Shown here: positions 12,170-23,885 of the stretch, piece after piece
Layout: each line of letters opens with the position of its first letter
How positions within the stretch are numbered: the first letter of the stretch is position 1
Source: Tanypteryx hageni
Taxonomy: Eukaryota > Arthropoda > Insecta > Odonata > Petaluridae
NCBI GenBank assembly: GCA_028673005.1
Contig: CM054116.1
Span: 33,762,854 to 33,826,853 of the forward strand
DNA length: 64,000 nucleotides
Reading direction: 5' to 3'
The notes under the pieces: generated by a model
What the model saw: only the letters and a program-made list of their open reading frames with translations
Databases searched by the model: none
Told to the model about the DNA's origin: nothing
Translations under genes and position numbers: made by a program

Positions 12170-12670
12170 AAAATGCATCCGTCAATTCGAACTTCAACTT
12201 TATATAAGCCCTTAAATAAACTTATACTCGTATATCGTTAAATGACATCCGTCAAACAACAAATGACATATTTTTCTCTCCCTAGCTCTTATATGATCTG
12301 TAGGGTATCGATTTAAAAATTTATTCGGATAGAGGACATTTACCAAAAAAGGTCCGCGGGACTACCTAATTACGACTCTGTTTCAGAGATAAAAATTCGA
12401 GAAAATCCCAAGCTTATCATCGCATATTTTGTTTAAATCGGTCGATACAAGGTTTCTATCGGCAAACAACAATTAAAGATTCATATTTTTCTCTCACAAG
12501 CTCTTATATGAACCGAGGTTTAGAACAAATAATTTATTCGAATAGAGGACAATATTTACCACAAAAAAGTTCGCAAGACCATATAATTACGACTTATAGT
12601 TTCGAAAATAAAAATTCGAGAATCGCCTAATCTATCGGTACTGTTTTATATTTATTTCCCATATATTATT
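12170..12670 (+). repeat. dispersed repeat B, copy 1
   Basis: About 500 bp shared in direct orientation with 58325-58770. It contains two related sub-units of about 200 bp, each running from 'agctcttatatga' to 'gataaaaattcgaga'. No coding, no clear terminal repeats. Family not recognised. Confidence 0.75.
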
Positions 12671-12829
12671 TCTTGTTAATGTACTTATGCGCATAATTGT
12701 ACAGATTATTCATATTAAAGACGTTGGTTCTAATTAGCGAACCTCGATAGGGTACACGGAGCGATGGGAACAAAATAATAGGCGACATACGGTGCCGGGA
12801 TAGTAGAATCAAGTAAGGTTGAAAAGAAG

Positions 12830-12835
12830 AAAAAA
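12830..12835 (-). terminator. polymerase III terminator of U6
   Basis: A run of six T on the minus strand immediately after the U6 3' end. Confidence 0.85.
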
Positions 12836-12880
12836 TGTGGAACGCTTCACGATTTTGCGTGTCATCCTTGCGCAGGGGCC

Positions 12881-12920
<40 letters not shown>

Positions 12921-12937
12921 ACCGCCGAAGCGAGTAC
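12831..12937 (-). ncRNA. U6: U6 spliceosomal snRNA
   Basis: The minus strand reads as a complete U6 RNA of 107 nt: 5' stem-loop (CTCGCTTCGGCGG), then CATATACTAAAATTGGAACG, the invariant ACAGAGA box, the AGATTAGCATGGCCCCTGCG segment that pairs with U4/U2, and the 3' stem with CGTGAAGCGTTCCACAT. It ends in a T run (12830-12835 as A on plus), the polymerase III terminator. U6 forms the catalytic centre of the spliceosome. The upstream TATA box argues that this is a functional gene, not a retro-pseudogene. Confidence 0.95.
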
Positions 12938-12961
12938 GAAAGAGTTGTGTTACCGATGACG

Positions 12962-12970
12962 TATATATAT
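12962..12970 (-). promoter_or_regulatory. U6 TATA box (polymerase III type 3 promoter)
   Basis: An alternating TA run lies 25-33 bases upstream of the U6 start on the minus strand, the expected place for the TATA element of a snRNA-type polymerase III promoter. A proximal sequence element should lie about 30 bases further up (near 12990-13015), but I cannot confirm one by eye. Confidence 0.7.
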
Positions 12971-12979
12971 GCCTTGTTC

Positions 12980-13789
12980 ATGTCGCACTGAAGTGTTCGT
13001 GAAGACTAACGTTATGTATCGCTAAGGTGTATGTTACATCTGGATGTAAATTGGAAACTAAGTGTCGGTTATCCGATATTAATAATCTTCTGTGCAACTG
13101 AAGACCAAATATAACATATACTCTTGTTTCTTGTTTATTAAACGTTGTTTTTTAATAGGGCCCGGAACGTGTGGGAAGTTTTTTAAAAAGTATTTTCCAA
13201 GGAAATTGGACATTTCCATTTCTCTCTGGATATAATCTCTACATCTCACCAACCCATTTTCTTTCATCGTATACTTCATATAGTTATTTTAGTGGTATTA
13301 TCTAGGATTCTTGATTGATGAACATTAATGAATTTTACATCTTTTATCGATCTGGGCTACTTATTTTTATTATATTTAGAAACGGAAATGTAGTATAATT
13401 TGTTCGAATATTAACGGTATCTATTTACCACAATTATGCGTCTAAAGGTAACTTATCAACTATGCTGAATGTTATTCCAAAAAAATTGTTAATCTCTTAT
13501 ACTTCAATTATACTTCAATTCTCTCTGATGGTGATGATCGCTTTCGCATTGTTAGGTTGCTATATTGTAAGGATATCAATGATGGTATTGTTTATCTATC
13601 TAATTCTGTTATACATTTTAATTACGTTCAAAGTAATATTAATAATGAAGATTGCTTTGTGGAAATCACAATTATCTATCTACTCTTCTCAATATGAACA
13701 TCTTGAAAATTGTTTCTCGCAAATTTTCTTTTTCTGTATTTATTTGTATCAGAAAATGATGAATACATTATAATTACCACACACCATCT
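12980..13789. other. AT-rich non-coding DNA
   Basis: No recognised feature beyond the U6 upstream region. A hydrophobic 103-codon open frame at 13462-13773 is not supported as a gene. Confidence 0.4.
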
Positions 13790-14093
13790 TCCAGTCAAGA
13801 TCCAACTTAAGGTTGAAGAATGTGAAAAACAACTAAATAGATATAATCAAGTAGTTTTAACGTTCCGGCAAAATTTATTAATTTCATAATCAACTTAATA
13901 TTCCTATTAAATGATAAAACAACTAATTAAATCTGAAGTGTATTTTGGGGAGGCGGAGGGGGTTAAAATTGGAAATCTTTAGGTTGACACCGAACCATAC
14001 TTGCTCCGCTAATGAATGTCTGTCACAGCAACATACACAGCTGTGCCCAACAGGTACTTCAACAGTCACCAATATTCTAGTTGGCGGATGTTT
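13790..14093 (+). repeat. fragment of the hAT MITE core (repeat D)
   Basis: This ~300-bp stretch is the reverse complement of 44157-44445, the interior of the hAT-like MITE at 43956-44623. The hAT ends are missing here, and the right side is cut by repeat A at about 14095. Confidence 0.75.
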
Positions 14094-14094
14094 A

Positions 14095-14335
14095 CCAAAA
14101 ATAATCAGTTCTTGTTCCTTTAACAAAAATGTTAAATATAAAATTTCGCATTGGCCTGTATTATAGGTTTTGCATTAGAGCACCCACAAAATTCCGGTCA
14201 CGGCCGCGCACAGACATCATCGATAAAATAGTCAAAACGTCTCCAGGAGACCTTAAAACATGCATTTCCGTTGTAATCTCGAATCCGATTTTTTTTCATG
14301 ATAACAATACTTTATCCTTCTTATATGAAGAAAGT
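14095..14335 (+). repeat. repeat A, 5'-truncated copy
   Basis: Right-hand third of repeat A, from 'aatcagttcttg' to the terminal '...gaagaaagt'. It joins directly, head to tail, to the next copy. Confidence 0.8.
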
Positions 14336-15085
14336 AAAAATCAAATGTGGCTACCACATGACTTTCTCCATACCTATAATATTTCTAAAAATTCCAAATA
14401 GTTACATAAAAATAAATATTTTACATGACTTTCTCCATACCTATAATATTTCTAAAAATTCCAAATAGTTACATAAAAATAAATATTTTAAGAAACTGGG
14501 AGAAAATTTTACTTTACAAGGAACAGAAATAAATTCAAACCGTAGCCTTCGGATATTGTATATAGCCACAAAGTTCCAACAATTAATAAAATAAAAAGGA
14601 GCGTTACTAAGACGTAACTAAGCGTCAATTGTTAACAATAGTCTTCGGGAGGTGGTGTGGTGATGGCAGCTAAAAATATAAGATATCTCTTAAAAAATGT
14701 ATTATATGGGAAAATGTTTCAAACAAAGGTTGTAGAAAATTAAATTTTCTACAACTTTTATTCCAGTACAATTTTACATATATCAAATATTAAAAAATAA
14801 CGAATGTGACAAGAGTAAAGATCCACTTCCGGTTGACCGATTTTTTGCGAAAAACTAATCGGTTCTTGTACTTTCATAAACATGTAAAATATAAAATTTC
14901 GCGTTGACCTGATAAATAGTTTTTGAGTTAGAGCACCCACATAAAGCTATCACACACACACATACAGACATCATTGAGAAAATGGTCAAAACATGTTCAG
15001 GGGACCTCAAAACGTATTTCCAATGAAATCTCGAAGTCGATTATTTTTCATGAAATCAATACATTCCCCTATACTACGTATGGAG
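14336..15085 (+). repeat. repeat A, near full-length copy
   Basis: Starts with the TGTGGCTACCACATGACTTTCTCCAT-type hairpin and terminal repeat, and ends at 'actacgtatggagaaag'. The first ~68 bp (from 'catgactttctccatac') are duplicated in tandem at 14358-14494. No coding capacity. Confidence 0.85.
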
Positions 15086-15102
15086 AAAGCAATGAAATGC
15101 AG

Positions 15103-15600
15103 CGTTACTAACAATAATGCGTAACTAAGGGTACATTGTTTGCTATAGTCGCCGGTAGGTGGTGTGGTGGCAGCTAAAAATTTTAATTTTTAAAATATCT
15201 AAACAATGGGAAAATATTTCGAACACACATTGTACAAAATTTTATTTCCTATAACTTTTATTTCAATGTGTTTTTACATTTATCAAATATTAAAGCAAAT
15301 ATTTCAAAATAACGGATAACGGACAAGAGTAAACACCCACTTCCGGTTGACCGATTATTACCTAAAACTAGTTCTTTTCCATTTAACAAAACTGTGAAAT
15401 ATAAATCTTCGTGTTCATCTGAATAATAGTTTTTGAGTTAGAGAACCCACAATATCTCGGTCGCAGACACACACCCACAGACATCATCGAGAAAATAGTC
15501 AAAACGTGTTCAGGGGACCTTAAAACGTATTTCTGTTGAAATCTCGAATTCGATTTTATTCATGAAAACAATACTTTCTCTATACTTCGTGCATGGAGAT
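15103..15600 (+). repeat. repeat A, 5'-truncated copy
   Basis: Follows the previous copy almost directly, starting at the internal 'agcgttactaac' segment and running to the right-end 'catggagat' variant. Confidence 0.8.
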
Positions 15601-17035
15601 AGAAAAAATATGTAAGATTCTAACGTTTTGAAAGACGTCCTATTTCCAGAGGTCTTAATGACTTGAAGGCACTATTTGTAGGAAGCATATTTGAATCAAT
15701 TATAGTGAAAGGAGACGCAACTTACTTCTGGGAGGCGACATCACAGTAGCTTTTTGTGCCAAAAAAGGATAATTCAATAATTCTTTTCTTATTCCGTTCG
15801 CGAGACGCACAAAACAAAACCAGGTGCAAGACAACGGAAAGCACGTTGCTCGTAGTGCAAATGTAAAGATCTGTCATGTACTAAAAGCCCTGTTAAGTGT
15901 AAGTTGACCATTTTAACAATAGACAAGAGAGGAAAGATGCACGCATAATGCGTGCATACATGCGAGGCAAAGACGTTCTTTACGATTTGTGCATTCATGT
16001 CAAAATAGATAAATATTAATGGCTTAGTATAGTGTCTAAGAACTGAAGTGCCAGTAGTGATGCCAAGGAAATATTGAATTTTTAAATCACAGACTAATTT
16101 CTTAAAAATTGTAATTAATAAAGCAATCGACAATTACTTAAAACACACCTCACTCGAATAGTCTATTTAAATAATGAGCTAAGAAATCCGGCCACGCTGT
16201 AACTGAGAGAATATCATAAAAAGCTTATAACTCAAAAACATTTCATTATTTTCCAATCAAACTTTCAGAAATAACATGGCAGCACTACTTTTAAATATTA
16301 AGCTGCTCAACGTTCACATTAAAGTCATGGGTTCGGTCACAGGAGCGTTCATTTTCTCCATTTGATCAATACAGAGATGAGTGTAGCACGTTAATCATTT
16401 GCATGTTAAAATTACTTAAAACCATCGTAGGAATTCCAGACTCAAAACAACGAATGCCTTAAAGAACGAAGTTTCATTTTATTGCAGTCTATTTTTGAAT
16501 ACTCGTCGTCGTCATATTAGTTTTTAACGCGAAAATCTGATTTATTTTTACGTGAAAATCTTTCGTCTTTAAGGTGATTTGCATTGATGCCGGTTTCGTG
16601 TAATTTCTTATGATTGACTGTGATTATATTTATGCGTCGCATCTGTTCACAAATTCAAGAAACTTTGACGCTATTTTGAAGTTTAAACAATGTTGTCGTT
16701 ACGATAAACAATACGAAGGTAACGAACATAAATAAATATTCTATTGTTAATTGATTCCCAAGCTGAATTGCTGATTTTTTAAAGAGTTTTTTAATACATT
16801 TTCGACGAAAGCTGAGTAAGTTTTAAATTTTTGACTAAAACCAGAATAAAATTAATAAATTTTAATTTAACGAAACAATATTTGAATATGTACTGAAAAA
16901 TAATAAAATATGTAATTCACATTATTATATTTTCCAGAGCATTAAAATAATTTTGGCATATAAAAGTTGTCTAGCGTAATATATAACAAATAAATATTAA
17001 TTTTTTATGTAAGATTTGCATCTACCTATATCATA
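15601..17035. other. non-coding DNA with dispersed repeat C
   Basis: 16418-16615 is related, in direct orientation, to 29953-30160 (shared 'taggaattc', 'acaacgaa.gcc', 'acatgaaaatctttcgtc' and 'tttcgtgtaatt' blocks). Nothing else is recognised. A 114-codon minus-strand open frame at 15789-16133 has no family likeness. Confidence 0.5.
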
Positions 17036-17044
17036 CTGATAGAG

Positions 17045-17155
17045 GCCGCTACATTTTTGAGGGAAGAGTTAAAAGGAGAGAGCGAGGGAGGATAGAAGGG
17101 AAAATGGGAGGGAGCAAGAGGGAGGATGGAAAGAAGAGAGGGAGAGAGAATGGGA
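17045..17155 (+). repeat. GA-rich low-complexity tract
   Basis: Purine-rich sequence (gagggagg, aagagaggg) with no gene. Confidence 0.7.
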
Positions 17156-17280
17156 AGTCCCATACTTTTATTGCTTAATCTGCACATATCCGTCATATTT
17201 GACGGGAAATTACGGTAGTAGTAATGTAATCTTTATCTTCACGTTCATTCCTTTGTTGCAAATTACTCATTTCTTTTCAC

Positions 17281-17935
17281 TTACAAACGCTGTGTATATG
17301 TCACGGTAAATGTGCGTAGTCCGGTAAATGTGTACATTCCCCGGTTAATGTGCACATTTACCACCAAGTTCGGTAAATGTAAGTATAACATACTTTTACC
17401 GATTGGATTGGGGATATGTTCACATTTACCTAGAGACACTGGTAAATGTGAATAAACGTCGCAACACAGGCCACAACATGGCGGCATCGCGAACATCTGT
17501 TGCAGTTTAGAAGTACGGTAAGTGTGTAAATTTCGTGGTAAATGTGCACAACTAAACTAAATTTGAGCATGAAGGAAAATTTTACTCTGCCCCACCGGGT
17601 TGGGTAGGTTAGTCGAAGTGTTTTTGGTCCCTCCTCACGTTCACTGTGTTCCCCCCTCGGGTTGGGAAGCGTTCATCTTAATAAATACCAATCGAGCCGA
17701 ACCCTCGATGATTTTTATCATAAATTAACGTAGTTATTAACGTGTAGCATTTCTCATTCTTACATATTTCCACATTTACCAAGGCACATCGATAAAAGTG
17801 CACATTTACCGGGAAATGTACGGATAATACGTATTTCTGGAAACTTAAACTTACATTTACCGATCTTGGTGGTAAATGTGCACATTTACCGGTAAATGTA
17901 CACATTTTCCGATTACGTACATATACATAAAGAAA
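17281..17935. mobile_element. foldback-type element built from GGTAAATGTG motifs
   Basis: Left (about 17300-17460) and right (about 17765-17925) parts are imperfect inverted repeats of each other. Each contains several copies of the motif GGTAAATGTG in both orientations, often arranged as the palindrome GGTAAATGTGCACATTTACC. I count about 13 good copies in 650 bp, with one more in the unique middle (17538). There is no coding capacity. The structure resembles foldback elements, whose long inverted repeats are made of short sub-repeats that may be transposase-binding sites; the family is not known to me. Confidence 0.6.
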
Positions 17936-18754
17936 ATATACAAATTTACGTTCATTTATTCGTCGTAGATAATCCATTTTTCTTTATTTTCAAAATTTTG
18001 CGTGCGTACGAAATAAAATTAAACTAATTAGATATTTACAGCAGATATTGTTTACTTCAGTTGTCACGAAGATTGTTTTCGTTGACAACAATTTAAAAAA
18101 CACGGGAAAATGATTAGGCGTTTCGGTTTGTCAGTCCGTCCGCATGTTCGTTCTCGGCTTCTATTCCTAACGTGTGCATGACAGACTTTGGAAGCGGATG
18201 GAATTAGATTAACTACGACGAAGAAAAGAACGTAAAGGCAAATATTAAAACTACTGTTCTTAAGTGAGGTACGTTTATAATAATTTTCGATTGTTTGGTC
18301 GATTAAAACTGATTAGAAAATAAATACCTAGATAAATAAAAATTGAATATTTCCCTGGAATCATTTCTGATGTATCGTTTTGCAGTATTTGTTCATTAAA
18401 ATTACGTATATGTTTATTGATGCACTAAGTCAGAGAGTGAAGAAGTTTTTTGTCGACGGAGAGATAAAATCGGGTGGTGGTGTTTTACTGTTTTATGCTA
18501 GGCGTTCGTTCAAATTGCATCGAATAGTTTCAAATACTCCATCGCACGAAACGCGCCTGTTTGTGATACACTGTACACTTTCCTAACGTGTTTTAAGTCC
18601 GAAGTGAATTACAACTTTCTCATTTGATATTCTTGAAATCAGCTTCTCCTTCGATATAATGTAGTGAATAAAACATATGCTATTTTACGAGACCAGTGCC
18701 TGTTTTATAGCAAACAGGCCTCGCTCCACACAACAGTTTCATATTCAATGCTAC
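17936..18754. other. non-coding DNA
   Basis: No supported gene. A small inverted repeat (caggc/gcctg type) lies near 18690-18722. Confidence 0.4.
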
Positions 18755-18848
18755 ACAGAAAGTATCGATATTGCAAAAGTATCGGCTTATCGGTATCGAC
18801 ACTAAAATATTTAAATATCGGAATAATGTATCGATACTTCTGAATTAT
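18755..18848. repeat. cluster of TATCGATA-type palindromes in inverted arrangement
   Basis: AGTATCGATA (18771) and TATCGATACT (18829) bracket several 'tatcgg'/'atcggtatcga' half-sites. It may be a small MITE or a cluster of DRE-like factor sites. No coding. Confidence 0.45.
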
Positions 18849-20039
18849 TGGAATAGCATTTGTCGATAGACAATCGTGTTGGACGCTTGATCTAAATCAC
18901 CTTTCATCTTGAATCCAATCTTCGACCTCCTTGGGTAAATTCTTCTGATTACTATGGTTACAGCTTTCACTTATGTTAGATTATCTAACTTTTATATCTG
19001 TTTCATCAAAATGATGCGTACTATAAGTCTTATAATCCGAATATTCTTAGTTGTGTGTACTTCGTTTGTAATTAAAAACCCATATTAAATCACCAACAAT
19101 GCATACAGTTTTTTAGATTAAAGAGTATGTATTTAGTGTTTATTTTTCCAAAGCCGTCCTTTAATATCTATATTCAGAGCACATGCTTTAGTTAAAGTTA
19201 TTACAGGAAAAGCAAAGAGCCAAATTTTTGGCTCATTTTTCTGAATATTATTTTGATTAAATTGAACATAATTTCTTAAAATTGCAGCGACTTAGAAAAC
19301 ATCTCAGAATTGCAGAAATTTGTTGGTTTTTGATTGATCGGAGTGATTGTTGCCAAATTTCGCATCCACCAGTTTAAGCGGTTCTCCTTTAGGTAAAATT
19401 TCCACTGCCCTCACGATCATAACTCATTTTCTTTAATATAATGGATGACGTCAGGCTCAACTTTGTGGAATTTACTCATAATGAAAGGATAACTTGGTAG
19501 TTTCCGCAACTATGATGATGATGCTACGATCATAGTGAAACCGGTCGTGTTCATTTTCTTAAAGTTTGCTGCCTCCGTGAACTCAAGGGTCTATGAATCG
19601 TCTTATTCATATCCGTTTCAAATTCATCCTTTTCTACTTCAAGATGAAAAATTGAGAGATCACCTTGATAGATAATCGATAATGAAAGAAATATTTTAAT
19701 CATTTTAACTACTTTGCTCTTATTAACGCAAAATCGACATTTAAGATACATTATCGACACGTTTTAATCACATTATCTCTCAACTCTCTTCACTGATACG
19801 AAGAAATGTCTTGACGACCGTTTGATGCCACTGTCTAGGTATATATTGGCAGATGACTTCTTTGCAATGAGCGACTTATCAATTATTTGATTAAACTTGA
19901 CGGTCGAATTGATTTCATGATGGATAAGTTGAGTACTGGTGCGTTAGTGATTAAAGTACTGATTATATATTCACTAGTGTAATTGCCCATCAAAAATGAA
20001 GTATGTATACCTACATAAATAAAGTATTAAAATTAAGGC
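18849..20039. other. non-coding DNA
   Basis: No gene or recognised repeat on either strand. Confidence 0.4.
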
Positions 20040-20325
20040 ACTTCCTCCTTTTCTTTCTTCCCCACGCTCATTTCCTCCCTCTCTCCCTCCTATTCTCTTC
20101 CATTTCTCTCTCCCATTATCCTCCCTCTCTCCCTCGCATTATCCTCCCTCTCTCCCTCCCATTCTTCTCCCCTCCGCTTCTCCTCTCACTCTTCCATTTC
20201 TCTCTCCCATTATCCTCCCTCTCTCCCTCGCATTATCCTCCCTCTCTCCCTCCCATTCTTCTCCCCTCCGCTTCTCCTCCCTCTCTCACTCTCACTCCCA
20301 TTCTCTTCCCTCTTCTCTCCCAATC
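20040..20325. repeat. pyrimidine-rich minisatellite (94-bp unit)
   Basis: CT-rich sequence in which a 94-bp block (20097-20190) is repeated almost exactly (20191-20284). Within it a shorter unit like CATTATCCTCCCTCTCTCCC recurs. Open frames through it are compositional. Confidence 0.85.
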
Positions 20326-20650
20326 ACCCAAAAGTGTAAACTTTCTGGAGCATAATATTAATTTTATATTTTTTTACCTTTTAGTGCATATGAAGCTTTG
20401 TTTCATTAAAATGAATTTATGAATTTTATTTTCCTAATTGTAAATATAATTAATTACTTTAAATATTGTGATATTCAGTGGCTTCGATAGAATCAAATTG
20501 ATAAATTTTCTCAGATCAGACGTTCTCATCCTTAAGTGTAGGCAATCTGCACTCCTCGTCCCTAATCCTATGCAGCCACAATAACAAAATTGTTGGCAGC
20601 ACTCTCTTAAAGCGTGACACACGTTACAGAATCAGCTAATTATTAGAATA

Positions 20651-21939
20651 CAAGGTCGTACCGAAAGTAATGAGCACATTTATTTTACAGTAAAGCAAAG
20701 ATACATGCAGGGAAACTGTGAGTAAATAGAATGTCTGGTCACTTTTCTATTAAATCCCCAGAACGATCCACGCACTTCTGCCAGCGCCCCACGAGCTTGA
20801 ATATACCGTTGCGGTAGAAGTCCGTTTAGTGCTTCGCAGGCATCTTCGCACGGCTTCCTTGACTGCCTCGTCATTCTCGAAGTTCTGGCCTCTTATGTGA
20901 TCTTTCAAGGTTCCAAACAGGTGATAGTCTGAGGGTGCCAAGTCCGGACTATACGATGGGTGGGGGAGCACTTCCCAGTTGTTGTTTGTGATTGCCTCTG
21001 CTGTCAGACACGCAGTGTGCGGTCGTGCGTTGTCGTGTTGCAGGATGGCCTGTCTCCATGGGCCGTTTGTCACGAAGCGCACGTCGCAGTTTCTTGAGCG
21101 TTTCAACATAACGAACTGCATTAATGGTTTCCCCTTATGGCAGAAAAACCAGGATGTATCCCTCAGCATTACAGAAGACAGTTCCCATAACTTTACCGGC
21201 AGAGGGCATCGTCCTGGCCTTCTTCTTCTTTGAAGATGTGGTGTGATGCCATTCCGTATTCTGACGTTTTGTTTCGGGGTTGAAATGGTGGAACCAGCTT
21301 TCATCACCAGTCACGATATTCATCAGGAAATCGTCACCCTCGGCAGAATGTCGTCGAAACAACTCTGATGACACATCCATGCGCATTCATTTGTGTTCGT
21401 TCGTTAGCAATTGGGGAACCCAACGGGCGCAAATTTTCTGGTAACCCAAGGTCGCTGTCATCTCCTGCACGGCATTGTGTCCGATACTAAGCTGCGCTGC
21501 AATATCCCTAACCCTGATTCGTCGGTTCTCTTTGTTGGGTGCATCAACCTTCTGCTCGTTGCGTTCTGTGCAGGCGGTTCTCGGTCGACCACTTCGTGGC
21601 GAGTCGGCGATGACTGTGTTGCCGTCTTTGACCCAACGTCGACCACTGCCGGAACCCATACAGAAATCACCATAGACACGAAGAAGCCGGCTATAGATGT
21701 ATGCAGCTGAATTGTTATCCTTTACCAGAAATTCAATCACAGCACACTGGCGGAACGATACGTCGTTTACAGCCATTTTCCACAGTGCATTGTGGGAGCA
21801 GAGTGGTGAACATTCGCGGGCTGTGTTACTTAGTTTAGAGATAACAGATAGCTCCACCAGCTGTACAGCTCATCGTCACGAATATGTGACTGAAATGCCT
21901 GTAATCTGATGTTGTTCTCGACTTTCGGTACGGCTCTCG
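20651..21939 (-). mobile_element. mariner transposon, full length but inactive
   Basis: 1289 bp, flanked by TA on both sides. The terminal inverted repeats share CGTACCGAAAGT (left 20656; right 21921-21933 on the other strand). It encodes one broken transposase on the minus strand. Length and structure are typical of mariner elements (about 1.3 kb). Confidence 0.9.
20739..21776 (-). pseudogene. mariner transposase (DD34D) pseudogene
   Basis: Would cut and paste the surrounding mariner at TA sites. The 1038-bp span equals about 346 codons, the usual mariner length. The N-terminus has the helix-turn-helix region (QCAVIEFLVKDNNSAAYIYSR, then SGRPRTA and RWVPQLLT). The catalytic residues are visible: TGDES near 21300, QHDNARPH near 21030, and SPDLAPSDYH; the last two aspartates are 34 residues apart. 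A nonsense codon just before MRMDVSSELF and at least two frameshifts (near 21130 and 20830) break it. No functional protein is expected. Confidence 0.9.
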
Positions 21940-23685
21940 TAGATTATAAAAGGATGACGCTTTTGTAACATAAGGTACACGTGTTACGCTTCGCCAAGGA
22001 AAACAATTGTTTTCAAGAAGTTTATAAAAGGACCAAGATAAAATATTTACATTATCCAATCTGCGCTATGTAAAACTGCAGTTTTTGCACCCAGCTATTA
22101 ATGCCAATTAGGTACGGCAACGATAAGTTTCCACCTTCCCGTTTCTCCAACCTCCACTAGCACATTTTCTCCAAACTTAAACGGCAAACTATATCAGGGT
22201 GCAAATAACAACGCCAGAAAATTACGAAATAAAACGAATTAATATGCAAATGCATATTTTTACTATACTTAAGATTAACATAACGTTTTAACGAAATTTC
22301 AATAATTTAATGCCGTAAATCTTATGCAACTCGACTAATTTGTTTGCCCATAAAAAGCAAGATAACTTTTTTCTCAAACTATTTTCGTTGGTATTTAATA
22401 AAATCTTTGGAGATTCCAACATAACAAATAGTTATTTCATCTGAATAAGAAAGAATTGAAGATCCTCTCATCATGTTGACTGAATATTTTATTATTTCTT
22501 ATCGATCTATGATTTTATTAGCCCCGAACATCTGACAATGAGTAATATACGTAGTTGTAAAGCAAATATTCTTGGATTCAAGCGAAAATTAAAGAACGTA
22601 GCATTTGAACGTATTTTATATAGGCATCTGCCACGTTAACAAGCATTCTTTTGCTCATAGTGAGCGTCAAGATTCGTCAAATATCAGTTTATATTATTAT
22701 TACGTCGTTTTTCAAAAAAGATGGAATGTAGGTGAATTTGACATTTTGGTTGATCGTTTTTCTTTGGCCATTGTACGAAACGCAGAGCGTGTTAAAATAT
22801 CCGATTCTCTTATTTCCGCGGCGAGATTCGATCGAGTTGCAGGAGAATTCGTTAAACAATCTCGAGAAGGAGCATATTGCGGGAAGCTAAACTACGCCAT
22901 TAATTAGTTTTTAAATATTTATTCTTCTCAAAAGTAAGATTTTGCATGTTCGTGAAATAATAAAAGTATAGTGTGTTCGTAAAATTATTTTTCACAAAAA
23001 GTAAATTTTTGTTTCATAAAATTGTTAATGAACAGTTTTGAAAAATTATAGTTAGCTCAGTATTAAACTAAACCTCATAACCTCGCTATTAGCACCCGTT
23101 CTGAGAAACATTTGTAATAATCTAGTGAAATTTTTTATAATCTTAAAAATGAAAAATGCAAACGAGTATAATCCTGTTAAATTATTTAGATGTGATTCAA
23201 AGGTTAAAGAGAAAACTTATTTTTCCAAATCAAAATTTACACTTATTACAGTCAAACACAAGTCACTAATTTTTATCTCCTCGTCATAAATTTTTACCTT
23301 TAAGACTTTGAAAGGATGTATTCGTCGATCCCATATTTCACCACCGATTCACCTTACAGCCAAATTATCTCAAAAAACGGCCGATAAAAATTCAATTTCA
23401 ACCTGATTTGTCCCACTTTGTACACAATATGGCAATCTTAACCTCTGTTCGAGAAGTTCATTCGGCCGGTCTCCATGGCTAGCGCGACGAGTATCGAAAT
23501 TCCGCCTCCGCTGAGAAAATATCTCCAAGAAGGGCCACGGTCGTTCCTCCATCTGTTCCTCTTCATAAGATTTTGAGAAGCGCAAACACATTATCATCAG
23601 ACGGCAGTTGGAAGTCGGGGATTTCCCTCTCAGCAAACACTCGACATCGGGAGGAATGGCAACCTCCTTTCGATCAATCCCGCGT
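21940..23685. other. AT-rich non-coding DNA
   Basis: No gene supported. Open frames at 22605-22907 (plus) and 23370-23690 (minus) show no family motif. Confidence 0.4.
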
Positions 23686-23689
23686 GTCA

Positions 23690-23885
23690 CACGGCCGGAG
23701 ATGCAGAGGAAGGGGGATTGGAGGGAGAATAGGATGGGATGGAACGGGGAGGTGGAGGGGATAGGGTTGGGAGGGAATAGGAGGGGTGGATAGGAGGGGG
23801 AGGGGATAGGAGGGGGAGGGGTGGGGAATAGGATGGCGTGGAGGATAGGAGGGGAGGGGAATAGGAGAGCGTGGGAGGGGGGATG
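23690..23885 (+). repeat. G-rich minisatellite (GGAGGGGATAGGAGGG-like)
   Basis: Degenerate repeats of ggagg/gataggaggg on the plus strand. Many closely spaced runs of three or more G make quadruplex formation plausible. Confidence 0.75.

Noticed and set aside
13462..13773. Hydrophobic 103-codon open frame that looks a little like an insect chemoreceptor
   Set aside because: AT-rich DNA gives Ile/Leu/Phe-rich frames by chance; no conserved receptor motif, splice site or neighbour supports it.
17281..17935. CRISPR-like array because of a repeated short motif
   Set aside because: Motif spacing is irregular, copies occur in both orientations, there are no uniform spacers, and the window is eukaryotic.
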